Shown: positions 11,139-22,490 of the stretch, piece by piece
Layout: each line of letters begins with the position of its first letter
Position numbering within the stretch: position 1 is the stretch's first letter
Assembly: GCA_029718625.1 (NCBI GenBank)
Contig: CM056387.1
Location: 39,293,832-39,357,831 of the forward strand
Length of the DNA stretch: 64,000 bases
Direction of reading: 5' to 3'
DNA from: Synaphobranchus kaupii
Taxonomy: Eukaryota > Chordata > Actinopteri > Anguilliformes > Synaphobranchidae
Position numbers and translations under genes: made by a program
The notes under the pieces: generated by a model
Told to the model about the DNA's origin: nothing
Database searches by the model: none
Seen by the model: only the letters and a program-made list of their open reading frames with translations

Positions 11139-11230
11139 AACACAGCGAAATATTCAGTCTAAAATCAACTCTGTTGAGTACACGCGATCCCTGTTGGTCT
11201 GTTAGAGTTGATATAACACTGGGAATTAAG
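11139..11230. mobile_element. Degraded copy of the ACACAGC...AAATCAACTCT MITE family
   Basis: ACACAGCGAAATATTCAG, then AAAATCAACTCTGTTGAGT, then TCTGTTAGAGTTGAT, match the ends and body of the elements at 30864-31001 and 43333-43500. The right terminus is eroded. Confidence 0.55.
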
Positions 11231-11689
11231 CTTTGAGAGAACTCAGGAGCTGGTGTGTCTGCTGAAAGCATCTCGTGGCCCTGTGGAATCTTTGATGTTA
11301 ATGCACAGGGAGTGCCGCCAGTGAAATCTAATTCAGCGGCTGTAGCGGAGCTCCGCAGGCGGTGACCGTTGGAAGCGGAGACGTCGCCACTCCCCCCGAC
11401 GCGTAACGGTCTTCGCGGAGGTCCGGCTGTTGTCATCAGAGGAGGCCAAGCGACCCTTTTCATTCCTGCGTCCGGGGCCCGCCGTCCGGTGCCGGGGTCA
11501 GCTGGCCTTTCGCGACCCTCGCCTGTCACGACGGGGATGCGCTGACGGAAGGCGGAACGCTCCGGACGTTATGTAAACGGACGGGCAAATTAGGGGCCGC
11601 CTTTCTGTGAACCGCAGCTTTCTAATAACGGAAGCTATGCTGCCAGAATGAAAAAAATGTAAAAGACAAACATGCCATGCATACTATGC
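11231..11689. other. Intronic sequence, CpG-rich at 11340-11570
   Basis: GC- and CpG-rich centre without recognisable motifs; open frames match nothing known to me. Confidence 0.45.
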
Positions 11690-11912
11690 GTGATTATTAC
11701 ATTTGCATCTTCGCATTTAGTGGATGATCTTGTCCGGCACGAATTACACGGCTTTTATTTACTGTAATTTTTTCACAGGTAATCCATTTATACAGGCCCA
11801 CATTTGCTGAAGGGTTTTTTGCTTAAGTACCTTGCTCAAGGGTACACCCGCAATGCCCCATCTGGGAATGGAGCCGGCAGCCTCTGTGTAAAAGCTCAAT
11901 TCCCTAACCTTT
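11690..11912 (-). mobile_element. Diverged tRNA-derived SINE, same family as at 29.3 kb
   Basis: Read on the minus strand it contains TACCCTTGAGCAAGGTACTTAA, the body motif of a widespread teleost SINE. Before it is a decayed tRNA-related part (GGTTAGGGAATTGAGC and a damaged B box near GGCTGCCGGCTCCATTCCC); after it come GTATAAATGGATTAC and the tail. The plus-strand copy at 29349-29942 shares these blocks in order. The 5' end is lost. Confidence 0.75.
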
Positions 11913-12360
11913 ATACATTTTTTATGTATCTGTATGTGTAAAGTGTTACTATTCTGTTTTTGGGACGTTCCTCCCATGCCCGAGCGTGTTTCTCCTCTGC
12001 TGGAAACCCGGCGGCTTGTAGGCAGTTTGAAAGCAGATACTCTGCAGTCAGAGGGTGAGATATGAAAAGGGCCTCGGAGACGTGTTAGTGCCCTGCCCTG
12101 CGTCGAGCATGCAAAGCCTTTTACCAGCCTTTCAGTTTTAACGCACGGCAATCAGCTAAACGCAGTCCACGGGGACAAATCAATAGCTGGATAAAACAAG
12201 CGATGCCGGCGTCTTGTCTGGGAGTCCCCCGCTCTGCGCCTGCGCTGCGGCCGCGGCGGCCCGGGAAGCGGGACGTCTCCTGTCCCCCGGAGCCGCTCGG
12301 AGGGCGCCGGATGACAGGGCCCGGGAACAGTGGGTGGGACGGTAGAACTCCCCGCCCCTC
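11913..12360. other. Intronic sequence, CpG-rich at 12190-12350
   Basis: GC-rich segment with GGGCCCGG and GCGGCCGCGG. Possibly a small CpG island. No exon recognised. Confidence 0.4.
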
Positions 12361-12361
12361 C

Positions 12362-12478
12362 ACCTTCCTCCTGTCCTCCCTCCTTTTAAGAGCCACTTTC
12401 TCTGCCCTCCCTCTCGCTCTCTCTCTTTTTCTCTCTCTCGCTCGCTTCACTTTCCTCCCTTTTTTTTTTTTTTTTTTT
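12362..12478 (+). repeat. Pyrimidine-rich tract
   Basis: CT-rich run ending in about 19 T, 117 nt with few purines. Confidence 0.85.
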
Positions 12479-12539
12479 ACCGGGGCACTGCTCGTCCGAC
12501 ATGGGCGCCACGCTCAAATTTTAATGCTGTTTGTTTTAT

Positions 12540-12695
12540 ATTCCTGCCTCATTTCCTTATATAAAAATTTATGATGACATTTTCTACGTTCCATAAAATA
12601 TTCATAAATGTCATTACTAATATCTTTCATAGATCATCTGAATTGATCCATCTGTCTGCTTTCATCACTCCTGACCCACATAGATCCATTAGGTC
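12540..12695. promoter_or_regulatory. Candidate AT-rich regulatory block
   Basis: Complex AT-rich sequence (AAAATTTATGATGACATTT, ATTCATAAATGTCATTAC) bounded by repeats. Texture only. Confidence 0.25.
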
Positions 12696-12704
12696 GGAGG
12701 AAGG

Positions 12705-12768
12705 AGAGGAGTGTGTGTCTGCATGTGTGTGCGTGTGTCATGTGCATGTGTGTGTGTGTGTGCAAGGA
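12705..12768 (+). repeat. Imperfect (TG)n tract
   Basis: TG-rich with CATG interruptions. Confidence 0.85.
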
Positions 12769-13040
12769 GATGGCAGTTTGTCTGTCTTAGTAGAGCTGAT
12801 GGCACTGGAGTAGCCATAATATCTACGGGCCCGTGAGATTCCGAGGTGCAAGATTGTGTCTATAGAATGAGATTCTATTCCCCGTTCCTAAGCGATCTCA
12901 TTTCGTTTCAAACTTATTTCTCTATATCCAGAGCCTCCTTGTTTTTTACACTCTCCATTCCTGCTTATTTCTTTTTGTCTATTGATTCATTTTCCAATGT
13001 TCCTGTGAAATTCAAGTGGTGCTCAGGCCAAGCTGTGCTC

Positions 13041-13045
13041 CCTCT

Positions 13046-13117
<72 letters not shown>

Positions 13118-13122
13118 TCTCC
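13041..13122 (+). repeat. (CT)n microsatellite
   Basis: CT repeat with regular CTGTCT interruptions. Confidence 0.95.
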
Positions 13123-13194
13123 TGCGCTGTCCTCGTCCTTTAATATATAATAAATGTCCCTCACTCACAGACTGTGTTCCCCCCAAGAACATTT

Positions 13195-13830
13195 TAACTG
13201 ACCCATGAATCATTCAGGGTCTAATTTCACTTACATGACACATGCATTACAGCACATGCAAAACATCTATACCTCTAATTACTCTGTGTGTAAAAGCGGG
13301 TCTGTGGCGAAATCATAAATTACCGCCATCCCACTACACTGAGGGATATTAATAGTGCTAAACACTGGGGTTTTACGGGAGGTTATTTTGACCGGTCCCA
13401 TGGTTTGATCGATCTTTGTCTCCCACCACTGAATTACTCATATCATAGTTGAGGAATTATATTACTTTATTTTTTTTTTTTAATCAAAATCAATTTCCCA
13501 TGTTACAATCATGCTGACGAGCCAAAGAGGCAGAATTTTTTTGTTGAAAGAGTTGGAAAGGCAGTGTCTGAATGAGCCTGATTAAAATGACATCTACTTT
13601 AAAAAAACTCTTTTAATGTGTAATTATTTTGGTCTTAGTCTTTTTTTTTTTGTCGCAGGCTTGAAGGAGGCCCTTTGCTTGCGTGTCTTGTCTGACGGAT
13701 GAAAGATGAAACGAGGATTGTGACTGATGCAATTACAGGGGGGCTGATTGAAGGAGAGGTCAAATTATCACAGGAGTGATTGTGCTTTGTCTGGCCCGGG
13801 AGCGTGGCTTTCTCTGATTAAAGTGTCACG
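13195..13830. promoter_or_regulatory. Candidate conserved noncoding sequence
   Basis: Repeat-free AT-rich sequence with TAATTAC, ATTAAT, TGATTAAAAT and AATTATTTT cores at 13195-13640, then ATTGTGACTGATGCAATTAC at 13718-13737. No reading frame. Composition-based guess. Confidence 0.3.
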
Positions 13831-13837
13831 GGGAGGA

Positions 13838-13847
13838 GTGTGTGTGC

Positions 13848-13889
<42 letters not shown>

Positions 13890-13902
13890 GTGTGTGCAAG
13901 TG

Positions 13903-13947
<45 letters not shown>

Positions 13948-13954
13948 AAGTGCC

Positions 13955-13987
<33 letters not shown>

Positions 13988-14000
13988 GTGTGTGCAAGTG

Positions 14001-14036
<36 letters not shown>

Positions 14037-14060
14037 TGTGTGCGTGTGTGTGTGCAAGTG

Positions 14061-14093
<33 letters not shown>

Positions 14094-14157
14094 CTGTATT
14101 CATGCTTCCGTCTGCGTGTAAGTTTGTGTGCGTGTGTGTGTGTGTTTGTGTTTGTGT
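13838..14157 (+). repeat. Compound (TG)n array with periodic GCAAGTGCC spacer
   Basis: Long (TG)n in which GTGCAAGTGCCTGTG recurs four times, near 13895, 13946, 13993 and 14053, giving a higher-order unit of about 47-60 bp. The Cys-Val frames are artefacts. Confidence 0.95.
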
Positions 14158-14449
14158 GTTGGGAGGGAGAGATTCTCTACAAGGCAAGTCACAACGGGCT
14201 ATTTTGTTCTCCCTTTCATTTCCTGGAAGTGTGCACAATACCAAATTCAGTCTGGTTGTTTGTCATACATAGAAATATTTATATTTTTTCACGTTCTGTA
14301 GCTGTCCAGCTCAGATTTGCAATCTTCAAGCTGTGCGTTTCATAGATTACGTTTTCTGAATTTGGCCACTAGGACAGTAGAGAGTGGGACAGGTACACGA
14401 TGACTCACTTTTGTGTGCTTCCATTCCAAATTGCCTGTAGGGCTGGTTT

Positions 14450-14665
14450 GTGTGTGTGTGTGTGTGTGTGTATGTGTGTGTGTACTTGTGTGCGTATTAG
14501 TATTCACCAGTGTGTGCTCATCATATGTGTGTGTGTGTGTGTATGTGTGTGTGCGTGTGTGTGTGTGTGTGTGGAAGTCTGAGCTTGCATGTGTATGTAA
14601 GTTTATGCATACATGCTTATATGTAAGTGTGCATGTCTGTGTGTAAATGTGTGTGTAGATGCCTT
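14450..14665 (+). repeat. Interrupted (TG)n array
   Basis: (TG)n blocks at 14450-14490 and 14525-14573, then a TGTATGTAAGTTTATGC-type degraded tail. A short (CT)n lies at 14692-14716. Confidence 0.9.
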
Positions 14666-14719
14666 CCCTCTATGCAGCACACCAGTCCTCCCTTCTCTCT
14701 CTCTCTCTCTCTCTCACTC

Positions 14720-15225
14720 TTTTTCCCTGGGCACCTATGCTACTTTTCTCATCTCAAACTCATCCACATCCATATACCGCAGCTCCCTGGCACACAAACA
14801 TGTGATCTGAACGGCTCTTTCTCTCTGCCCCTTCTAGTTTTCTACATTCTTTCAAAAAAAAGAAAAAAAAAGAATAAGTACAGTAATATTCAGCCTATCC
14901 AATGTGCTGTGACTTCAAACACTGCTCCTGAGACTGCTGAGAGCATTTCATGTCCAATGTCCCCGAGTCTGATTTGCTAAAACCTTGTTTGTTTATCGTC
15001 GTTGGAACACGCTCGCTCTGGGTGCCCTGCTTCGGAGGCGTGTTTGTGCGCCGTGTGAGTTGAGCTCTGTTCTCTCCCGCTAACTCTTCTCCCTGCCTGC
15101 TCCCTGGAGCTTCCCATGCGCAAGCTGGCAGCACAACTAGCTAACAGAAATCACTCCACATAAAATATCTCATTTTAACAGGTCCCTGGATTGGGCAGAC
15201 ATTAAAGGATTCTCTCTCAGCAGGA
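14720..15225. other. Unique intronic sequence
   Basis: An A-rich stretch at 14853-14875. Otherwise no recognisable features. Confidence 0.5.
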
Positions 15226-15230
15226 ACATA

Positions 15231-15312
15231 GCCCCCCCCCCCCCCCATCCCCTCATCCCCTCACCCCCACCCCCCCCCATCCCCTCACCCCCCCCATCCC
15301 CTCACCCTTCAT
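15231..15312 (+). repeat. C-rich minisatellite (CATCCCCTCACCCC units)
   Basis: C runs separated by ATCCCCTCA, repeated about five times. The minus strand has four or more G tracts and could form a G-quadruplex. Confidence 0.85.
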
Positions 15313-15990
15313 CTCTCTAGACTGTATTACAGGGCCTTTAAATAATTACGCAGAAAATGCCTTCGGAAGAGATGATTGGGAAGCACCGGCTATTGTAGTT
15401 TAACTCTTTCACTCTGCAAGGACAGCTATCGGAAAAGAAAAGCCTCTTCCTCCAGCGGTGTGAGAGTCGATGCTGCCGCCGCATGAAGCCCCGGTTCAGC
15501 TCTAATCATCAGAAAAACAGCTTTCAGATGATAGTTGAGGGAGAAGCTGATCTTTGTTTATCAAAAAGGAAAATCTGTTAACTGATGGTATTCGCTGCAG
15601 GGAATGACAATATCTACAAAGAAAGAGGACAATCTTAAAAGGAAATCCTGTAACTTTTTGGTTAGGGATGCCCAGCCAAAGGACGGCTTTTTTTTTTCAG
15701 AAATGACTTTGGGTCCTTGGATACATTTGGTAGCGTTAGCCTTGACTAATGGGGGAAACAGCGCATGGAAATTATGTTAAAATGAATGTGCAGCAGAGCT
15801 GTCCATGCAGTTAGTGTGGCTGAATCACAGTGCTTAAGTGCCACCGTTCTGGAGACAACAAACGTAATTACTTAAGTAGGTAGATGTTGAATATGTACTT
15901 GTTTACAGTGGTTTCATCACTTTTGCGCTCTTTCATTTTGCTGTAATATCCCCAAAAGGAACAGTGACTAAGAAGTCTCTCTGAGAGATT
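15313..15990. other. Unique intronic sequence
   Basis: Repeat-free, moderate GC. I see no exon, hairpin or transposon. Confidence 0.5.
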
Positions 15991-15996
15991 GTTATG

Positions 15997-16125
<129 letters not shown>

Positions 16126-16765
16126 TGTTTCAGAGTGATTGCAGGAGATATAGGCCTCTGAAAAGGTTCATGTTAGAGGAAAAGTGGCGTTTAGAAATGA
16201 CAGAATAATGTTTTAATTTAACACTCATGACACATATGTGATGCGCACAAAGGGCCGTTACTTTCTCAGAAACTGTAAGGCTATGTCTCCTCCAGGCCTC
16301 TATTGTGCCTTATTTTCCACAAGCCTGCTTTTGTGGCTACGGTGGGTTCAGTTCTGGGTGGATCCGGTAGTACCCCCGGTGTAACTGCATCAGTCTGTAC
16401 CCTCCTGTGGGTTTCGTTTAATCACGCACCGCAGTCCTCCCGAGGGGGTGGTGGCGGGGTGGGGGGGACGCGAGGGCCGCACGCCCGCCAAGTGCAGGCT
16501 GCTTTTGGACGAAGGCCCCCCGGGGAGCTGGCTGCGCACGCAAAAGCCTTAATGTATGTACGGAGGAGGATGAAACCCGAGCACGCAGCGTGACTGCTGG
16601 TGCTGCAGATGGCGGCGGTGGTACGGGAGGCTCCCCGTGAATATTCATGCGTTTAAAGTGTACCGGCGGTTCTTGAACCCGCGCGGCGCTCGGAGCGGCT
16701 CTCACCGGAGCGGCGGGGGTGAGGGCCGCTGGAGGATGGCCCAGGGGCTGTTTGGTTCTCTCGCG
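16126..16765. other. Intronic sequence, CpG-rich from 16420
   Basis: 16420-16760 is CpG-rich with GGGGTGGTGGCGGGG. Open frames are Pro/Arg/Ala-rich on both strands and unrecognisable. Confidence 0.45.
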
Positions 16766-16769
16766 GCGT

Positions 16770-16985
16770 GAACGCCCACGCGCACACATGTGCACGTGCA
16801 TACACGAGCTCACGTGCGCACACGCGCACGTACAGAAGAGACGCACACGCGCGCCTCCGCCCACGCAGACACTTGTACATGCGCATGCGTATGCGCAAAA
16901 CACACGCACACACACATACATCCACACATATCCACATGGTGAAGCGTACACATGCACAAATGTACATGTATATCCACACACACAT
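16770..16985 (+). repeat. Degraded (CA/CG)n array
   Basis: Alternating CACACG, GCGCAC and CATATC steps with recurrent GTGCAC; an old purine-pyrimidine alternating repeat. Confidence 0.8.
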
Positions 16986-17875
16986 GTCCTACTGCTACAT
17001 GCTGTGCTCTATATAAGAACCCTGTGTGACTTTCAAAACTGGAAAATAAAAAACCTTTAATACTACAACCATATCTGAGAGAATGAGCAACTGCGATATG
17101 CGGAAATGAACATGAAATGAGCGTGAAAACATTTCCGTTCCCAGTCCCAAGGTATATTACACAATCAACATTTACATATCAGTAATGTTTGTTTCACTGC
17201 ACCGTAAATGACGTGTTCACACAAGCCCTTAACTAATAATAAAACGTTTTCATTCTTTTACATGTGCCTGCTGCCGTCTACACTTGGGAACAACTCAGGT
17301 AAGAAATGCTCTTATCATTTATGTTCACCAATTACTGGCAATGTACGTCTTCCGCCACACAGTAGGCTTCTGCCAAACCCTAGGCTTTTACCCACACACT
17401 AGGTTCTCTCAGAGTGACATGATTCACGTGCTACGATATTTCAGTCGATATTTCTACTTTCGATAGCGTAGGGACAAAATATGGACCTTGTCAATCGGAT
17501 ATTTCCTTGACACATATTTCCATTTCCTGGAATCACCTTTGGATTGCTGGTAGCACCTGCTAAAGGTGCATTCTGGGCGTGCGCAGTGGATTAGATGTCA
17601 CCTTTCGTCCACCACAGACGCATTACTGTGCCCAGATTTTTTTGAACCAATGGTAGGGCTCGCCACGAGCTAAGTGAGTGGGCGATGGCGTGCGCTTTCC
17701 GCCATCCCTCCTGGGGGCGTTCAGGCGCCTCTTGATGAGGTGCCGCCGCGGTTCGCCGCGGTTCAACCGTTTGGCACATCTGTTTGTTATTTCCTCTTTA
17801 GAAATTATTTAACCACGGCCTCCAAGACCCGCGACCTCTGAACTCTGGCCGCGCCGGCCCTGAGGGGACGGAGCA
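16986..17875. other. Unique intronic sequence
   Basis: AT-rich to 17500, then moderate GC. A diverged internal duplication (CACACAGTAGGCTTCTG / CACACACTAGGTTCTCT) near 17356-17412. No gene. Confidence 0.5.
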
Positions 17876-17879
17876 GAGC

Positions 17880-18240
17880 CTGTGATAATTACCCTGCATA
17901 ATGTGCTTAATTCCACCTTAATCACCGCTTCTAGCCAATCAAAACATCTTTATTGATGCTCAGGGATGCTACCACCCCCCCCCTCCCCCCCACCCCCCAC
18001 CCCCGCCATCTCTTTTCCAGCAATCAATAGACAGCCTCCTCATCCTATCTTCATCCCTTTCTGTCCAGACCCTTTAATAAAGCGCTCTCTGTGGGCTGCA
18101 GCCCAAACTGCTGCCCGTGTCTTTCTATTAATAAATGGCATTAACCACCTGGCCCTTAAGGGACTATTCATTTTAAAGATGAACTACCCTAAAGTACAAC
18201 ACAATGCCATCTCATTTTTACTGCTATCTCATTACTGCTG
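17880..18240. promoter_or_regulatory. Candidate conserved noncoding element
   Basis: GATAATTACC, TGCTTAATTCCACCTTAATC, AGCCAATCAAAACATC and TTATTGATGC at 17882-17960, a C run at 17971-18005, then TTTCTATTAATAAATGGCATTAACC at 18121-18145. Homeodomain/Hox-Pbx-like cores in unique sequence. Confidence 0.35.
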
Positions 18241-18284
18241 CACGCCTCTCAGGGCTTGTCTCCTCCTGCCCCGCCCCTTTTACC

Positions 18285-18470
18285 CCCTTCCTCTTTCTTT
18301 CTTTTTTTCTTTCTTCCTTCCGTTCTTTCTTTCTCACTTTCACTCTGTTTTTCTTTTTGCTTGTTCATTTTGCTGTACTTGCGAAAGCGGGAGAAAAAAA
18401 AAAAAATCGATAGAAAAACAAATAAAATGATGGTAATGGTGACGATGATGATGATGATGATGATGACAAG
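18285..18470 (+). repeat. T/C-rich tract, A run and (GAT)n
   Basis: TTTCTTTCT-type repeat at 18291-18360, A run at 18393-18406, then (GAT)n at 18441-18466. Confidence 0.85.
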
Positions 18471-18479
18471 GAGAACTCC

Positions 18480-18960
18480 TTAAAGTTCATTTTTCTCTCT
18501 TTTTAATTTCCTAAAACTAAAACTACCATCTAAGCAATTGCCTCTGTATGGCCTGGATCCCAATTCCCTCCTCTTAAAGCACTGGAGTAATTGTCATGAT
18601 AAATCTAAGGTATTGCATTAAACCGTGTTATACTACTGCAATTATCATTTATTAATCTGCTTTATTGTACAGTGGCATGCAGTACAGCACTGTGGGCTAC
18701 CTTCCTGCGGCAATTACCATCGCGAAAGGATCCCTATTACTGCATTTCTGCACAATAAGCTTGGCCTACCAATTTACAGTGATTCATGACAGTGCACCAT
18801 GTTGGTTAGCTGCTGCTACACCAGCTGATACCTCTCCTTTTCTCATTAATTCCCTTTTTATTAATACAATGCAACATATCACCGCTGCTAATTCAACACC
18901 CGTGTTAGCAGTTGGGATTACAGAGGTAGCGCAGGTAAGAGACAGAACAGTCATTCTTGC
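18480..18960. promoter_or_regulatory. Strongest candidate conserved noncoding block
   Basis: About 480 bp free of simple repeats, rich in TAATTG, ATTAAT, TCATTTATTAATC, CAATTACC and TTTATTAATAC cores and CATGATAA/ATTCATGAC. It is intact between G- and T-rich repeats. The 99-residue plus-strand frame (18665-18964) matches no family known to me and lacks splice context. Alignment to other vertebrate CELF introns would decide. Confidence 0.4.
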
Positions 18961-18999
18961 TTGAGAGCTCTTATATGCCGGAGGAGGAGCGGAGGAGGA

Positions 19000-19052
19000 G
19001 GGTGTGGGGTGGGGGGGTGGGGGGGTGGGGGGGGGGGGGGGGGGGGGTGGGT
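19000..19052 (+). repeat. G-run cluster (G-quadruplex prone)
   Basis: GTGGGG, two GTGGGGGG-type units and then about 21 G form far more than the four G tracts required. Confidence 0.9.
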
Positions 19053-19700
19053 GCTTCAGCCCGGTTTTTACATTTTTGTTTTTGCAGACGATAAATCAGA
19101 ATGCCAGGCATGGAATTGCACACTTCTTGTCTTCCTCTGTGTCTGAATGTCAAAATATTTGTTCCGGGATTAGGTTTGTTTTAGGATCCCGCCGGCTCGG
19201 CGTTGGGAGCGCCTCATTATCCACACCCCAGCGCACAGTTATTCCGTATGAAGTGCAGATAAAAGAAACCGAAAAGCAGAACGGGAGGGGGAAAAAAAAC
19301 GGGAGAAAAAAAGGCAGGAAAGAAAAGAAAGGCGGAAGAGAAAAGACGCGGGGAACATAAGAGAGGGGGGGAGAGGGCGGCGCTACGCGTCTCTGAACGT
19401 TAAAAAAGAGCGATGGAATGACTGGAAGATAGAAAAGCTACGGAAGATAAAAAAAACGACTGGTTTATCAAAACTGGAAACTGGTAGAAAATCGCTGCGT
19501 CTCTCTGAAGATGTAATCTCTACCGATATGGCTAATATTAATTAAAAGCTGAATGTTTTGGCCTTGTATTATGTTCGTGTGTTTGAAGCCTCGATTTCCC
19601 TCCTTTTTCTCTTTGTGTTCGTCCCTGCTTCCTTTCTTCTCTTTCATTTTCATTCTGTCTCTGTCTGCGCAACTTGTAATCTGATAAAGAGCTGAGCAGT
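19053..19700. other. Intronic sequence, purine-rich at 19260-19460
   Basis: An A/G-rich tract (GAAAAAAAACGGGAG, AAAGAAAAGAAAGG). No further features. Confidence 0.5.
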
Positions 19701-19704
19701 TAGA

Positions 19705-19800
19705 GGAGGGAGTGGGAGAAAGAGAGAGGGAGAGGGAGAAAGAGAGGGAGAGAGGGAAAGAGAGTATGAGAGGGGGAGATAGATGGAAGGGGGGGGGAGT
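19705..19800 (+). repeat. (GA)n purine tract
   Basis: GAGAGGGAGA-type imperfect repeat, almost pure purine on the plus strand, so triplex prone. Confidence 0.9.
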
Positions 19801-20074
19801 GAAAGAGGTGTCAGAGTGTAGGGAAAGCAGTTTAATTTGGACAGACCACTGCTGTTGTGCTGTGTACCACAGCCTTTGCCCCATGAACAATGAGTTTAAT
19901 TCTGCCCCAGACAGCAGTGTCCACACCAGGTTTTGTGCAGCAGATATTTTAATCCATCATGTGTACGTGCACCCTGAACATCACATAAGAAACTGCTCTT
20001 TGTCTTCAATTTATATGAGAAATGTGGAACAAGTATCCATTGGCTGGGGTGAATTACTTCAAAACCACTTCCAT

Positions 20075-20146
20075 TCACACAAGTGCACTCACACACACAG
20101 TCACACACATATAAAGATGAGTACAGTATAAGGACAAACACACACA

Positions 20147-20181
<35 letters not shown>

Positions 20182-20255
20182 ACACACACACATAAGTGCA
20201 TGCAGACACACACAAAAGCACACACACGTGCAGATGTGCACATGCTCACTCCCAA

Positions 20256-20291
<36 letters not shown>

Positions 20292-20414
20292 CCATGAGCA
20301 CACACAAATGGACACACTTGCACACACGAATACACACACACACACACACCCATGAGAACATACAAATAGACACACACACACACACACACACACACCCATG
20401 AGCACATACAAATA

Positions 20415-20452
<38 letters not shown>

Positions 20453-20582
20453 GACACACACACACACACACACACACACACCCATGAGCACATACAAATA
20501 GACACACAGACACACACACACACACACACACATACAGACACACACACACACACACACACACACCCATGAGCACATACAAATA

Positions 20583-20622
<40 letters not shown>
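20075..20622 (+). repeat. Compound (CA)n minisatellite with CCCATGAGCACATACAAATAGACA units
   Basis: (CA)n and (CT)n at 20091-20200, then from about 20250 a higher-order repeat: (CA)n, then CCCATGAGCACATACAAATA, then GACA, at 20291, 20349, 20394, 20480 and 20562. Some units also carry CATACAGACACA. Minus-strand frames of up to 369 residues over it are Cys-Val artefacts. Confidence 0.95.
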
Positions 20623-20624
<2 letters not shown>

Positions 20625-21812
20625 GATCATTATTGTCGTCATCACCGTTCATTATGTGCTTTTGGTGCGGCCTGAATGCTCTCTCATCCCTCTCAGGAGT
20701 GTAGCAGTGGGCCAAGGGTGTAGGACCATGAAAGCAGCTGTCGAACACAGCTTTGATGATGAGCTCAGAGATGCAAGGCTCCCTTCCCATACAGTAAATA
20801 ACACAGGGAAACGCTCCCAAGACTGTCACAGAACTTTGCAAAGAAAATTTCTCAAATAAGATGGCCGGAGAGGATTTTCTCGCTTCCTCGATCGATGTAA
20901 AAAAAAGAAGAAAAAAAAAAGAAACACAACCTCTCTTTTGAATACTACTGCAGAAGTGCAGCTGCAGGAGTCCCTTGGTTGTGCAAACAAAAACCTTTCC
21001 AATTACCATAAGTCTCTGCAGGCTCCATTTCAATGACTTAACCGAAGAGCAGCCTCTCTCTAAATGACCTCTCCTGGTGCCTGAGCCAGTGGAATAAGCA
21101 CAAACATGAGAGACTGAAGTTTGTAATGCAGTATACTGCATACTGCATACTGAAGCCTCTTGTGTTTTGTTCAAATTGGCCATTTTTAAAAATAAAAAAA
21201 TCAAGAACAAAAGGTAATTATCTTGGTGTTGTTCTCTCTCTCTCTCTGTCTCTCTCTCTCTCTGTCTTTGTCCAAACTCATTGTAAGTAAGACTAGAGTA
21301 CTGGTTGTGCCTTCAGTACAATCAGCTAAATGCTAAAATTCCATCTGAGAGCAGCAGACTGTTTGCTATACGATATGGAATATATTAACCAATCCAAATA
21401 CTGGATGTTTTAGCAAAGCCTGATCCTTAAGGAAGATGCATACAGACCCACAGTTAACAAATGCCATTTTGGAAGACTTTACATTCTAGGCAGCTACTTG
21501 CTACGTAGCCAGTTGGGCACCCATACACAATTAGCTAACATTTACCAGCTAGTTATTTAGTTTGCTACAGTACCTTCTTAGCTCTAGTGGTGGTTAGCTG
21601 ACATCTGACAAACTTAATTTGCTTTTCTTGTGAAATGTCATGTCATATAAGAACAAAGACAGGCTTTCTTTCTAAATAAACTTAGCCTACCAATATTGCT
21701 ACAATTTTGGGCTGGAGTCCTTTCCCCCCTGGTATGAAACCACTTTGCTTTTATTCCGTTTGTGACTGTCTTTATGCTTTTATGAGTTCTCTTTCAACTA
21801 GCGGATCAACTA
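20623..21812. other. Unique intronic sequence with short (CT)n
   Basis: A-rich stretch at 20899-20922 and (CT)n at 21233-21266. No recognisable gene. Confidence 0.5.
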
Positions 21813-22488
21813 CCCTGGTGAAAAAGTAGTATACTTTAGTGTAATAAAAATATAATTTAAGTATAAAAAGGTTTTTACAAGTATACTTTTCCTTTTTGTA
21901 CTTAACTTGAAGTATGTTTAAAATGTACTTTTAAAAAGTATACTTGAAGTATAGTCTCAAACACACCGTAATACTTTTAAAGTTCCTTTCAAACGCACTG
22001 GTAACATAATGAAATTGTACTGCAACAAATCATACTTTTTGTTAGTGCACTTAAATATAGTTAAGTAGAGTATTCTGGGGGCAATTGTAACAGGGGGCAA
22101 TTGCAACACCATAAAATTGCACCAATGTGAAACAAGCTAGAGCTGAGATTCTATCCAGCAAGCTAGCTAGTTTCATGTGTTCAGGGTTGGGGGCAATTGT
22201 AACAAAAAAATGTGTTACAATTGACCCCTGGTACAATTGCCCCCAGAATACTCTACACTAAAAATAGTCCCAATTTAACATACAGACATAGTGCACTTAA
22301 GTATACTAGAAATAGTCCAATTTTACATACACACTGCACTTGAAGTACACTTAAGTACAACTTAACTTTAGTGCACTTAGTATACTTAAAGCGCTACCAA
22401 TTTAGCACAAAGTACATAATTAGTACAAAAACTACTAAAAGTATACTTTTGAAAAGTATATTTCAAGTATAATCTTTTTTCACCTGGG
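21813..22488. mobile_element. TA-flanked MITE carrying a nested second MITE
   Basis: The left end reads CCCTGGTGAAAAAGTAGTAT and the reverse complement of the right end CCCAGGTGAAAAAAGATTAT, flanked by TA at 21811-21812 and 22489-22490. The body is built of AAGTATACTT-type units in both orientations. No coding capacity. About 488 bp without the inner insertion. TA duplication suggests a Tc1/mariner-type or similar transposase in trans. Confidence 0.85.
22068..22253. mobile_element. Inner 186-bp MITE, TA target duplication
   Basis: Ends GAGTATTCTGGGGGCAATTG and its inverse, extending to about 36 bp of imperfect inverted repeat (CAATTGTAACAGGGGGCAAT / CAATTGTACCAGGGGTCAAT). Flanked by TA at 22066-22067 and 22254-22255. 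It lies inside the body of the larger MITE and so is the younger insertion. Confidence 0.9.
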
Positions 22489-22490
22489 TA

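Noticed and set aside
20101..21210. 369-residue minus-strand open frame, and many similar Cys-Val or Thr-His frames elsewhere
   Set aside because: The translation is mostly a (CA)n/(TG)n array read in frame. It has no domain, and the part outside the repeat is unrecognisable.
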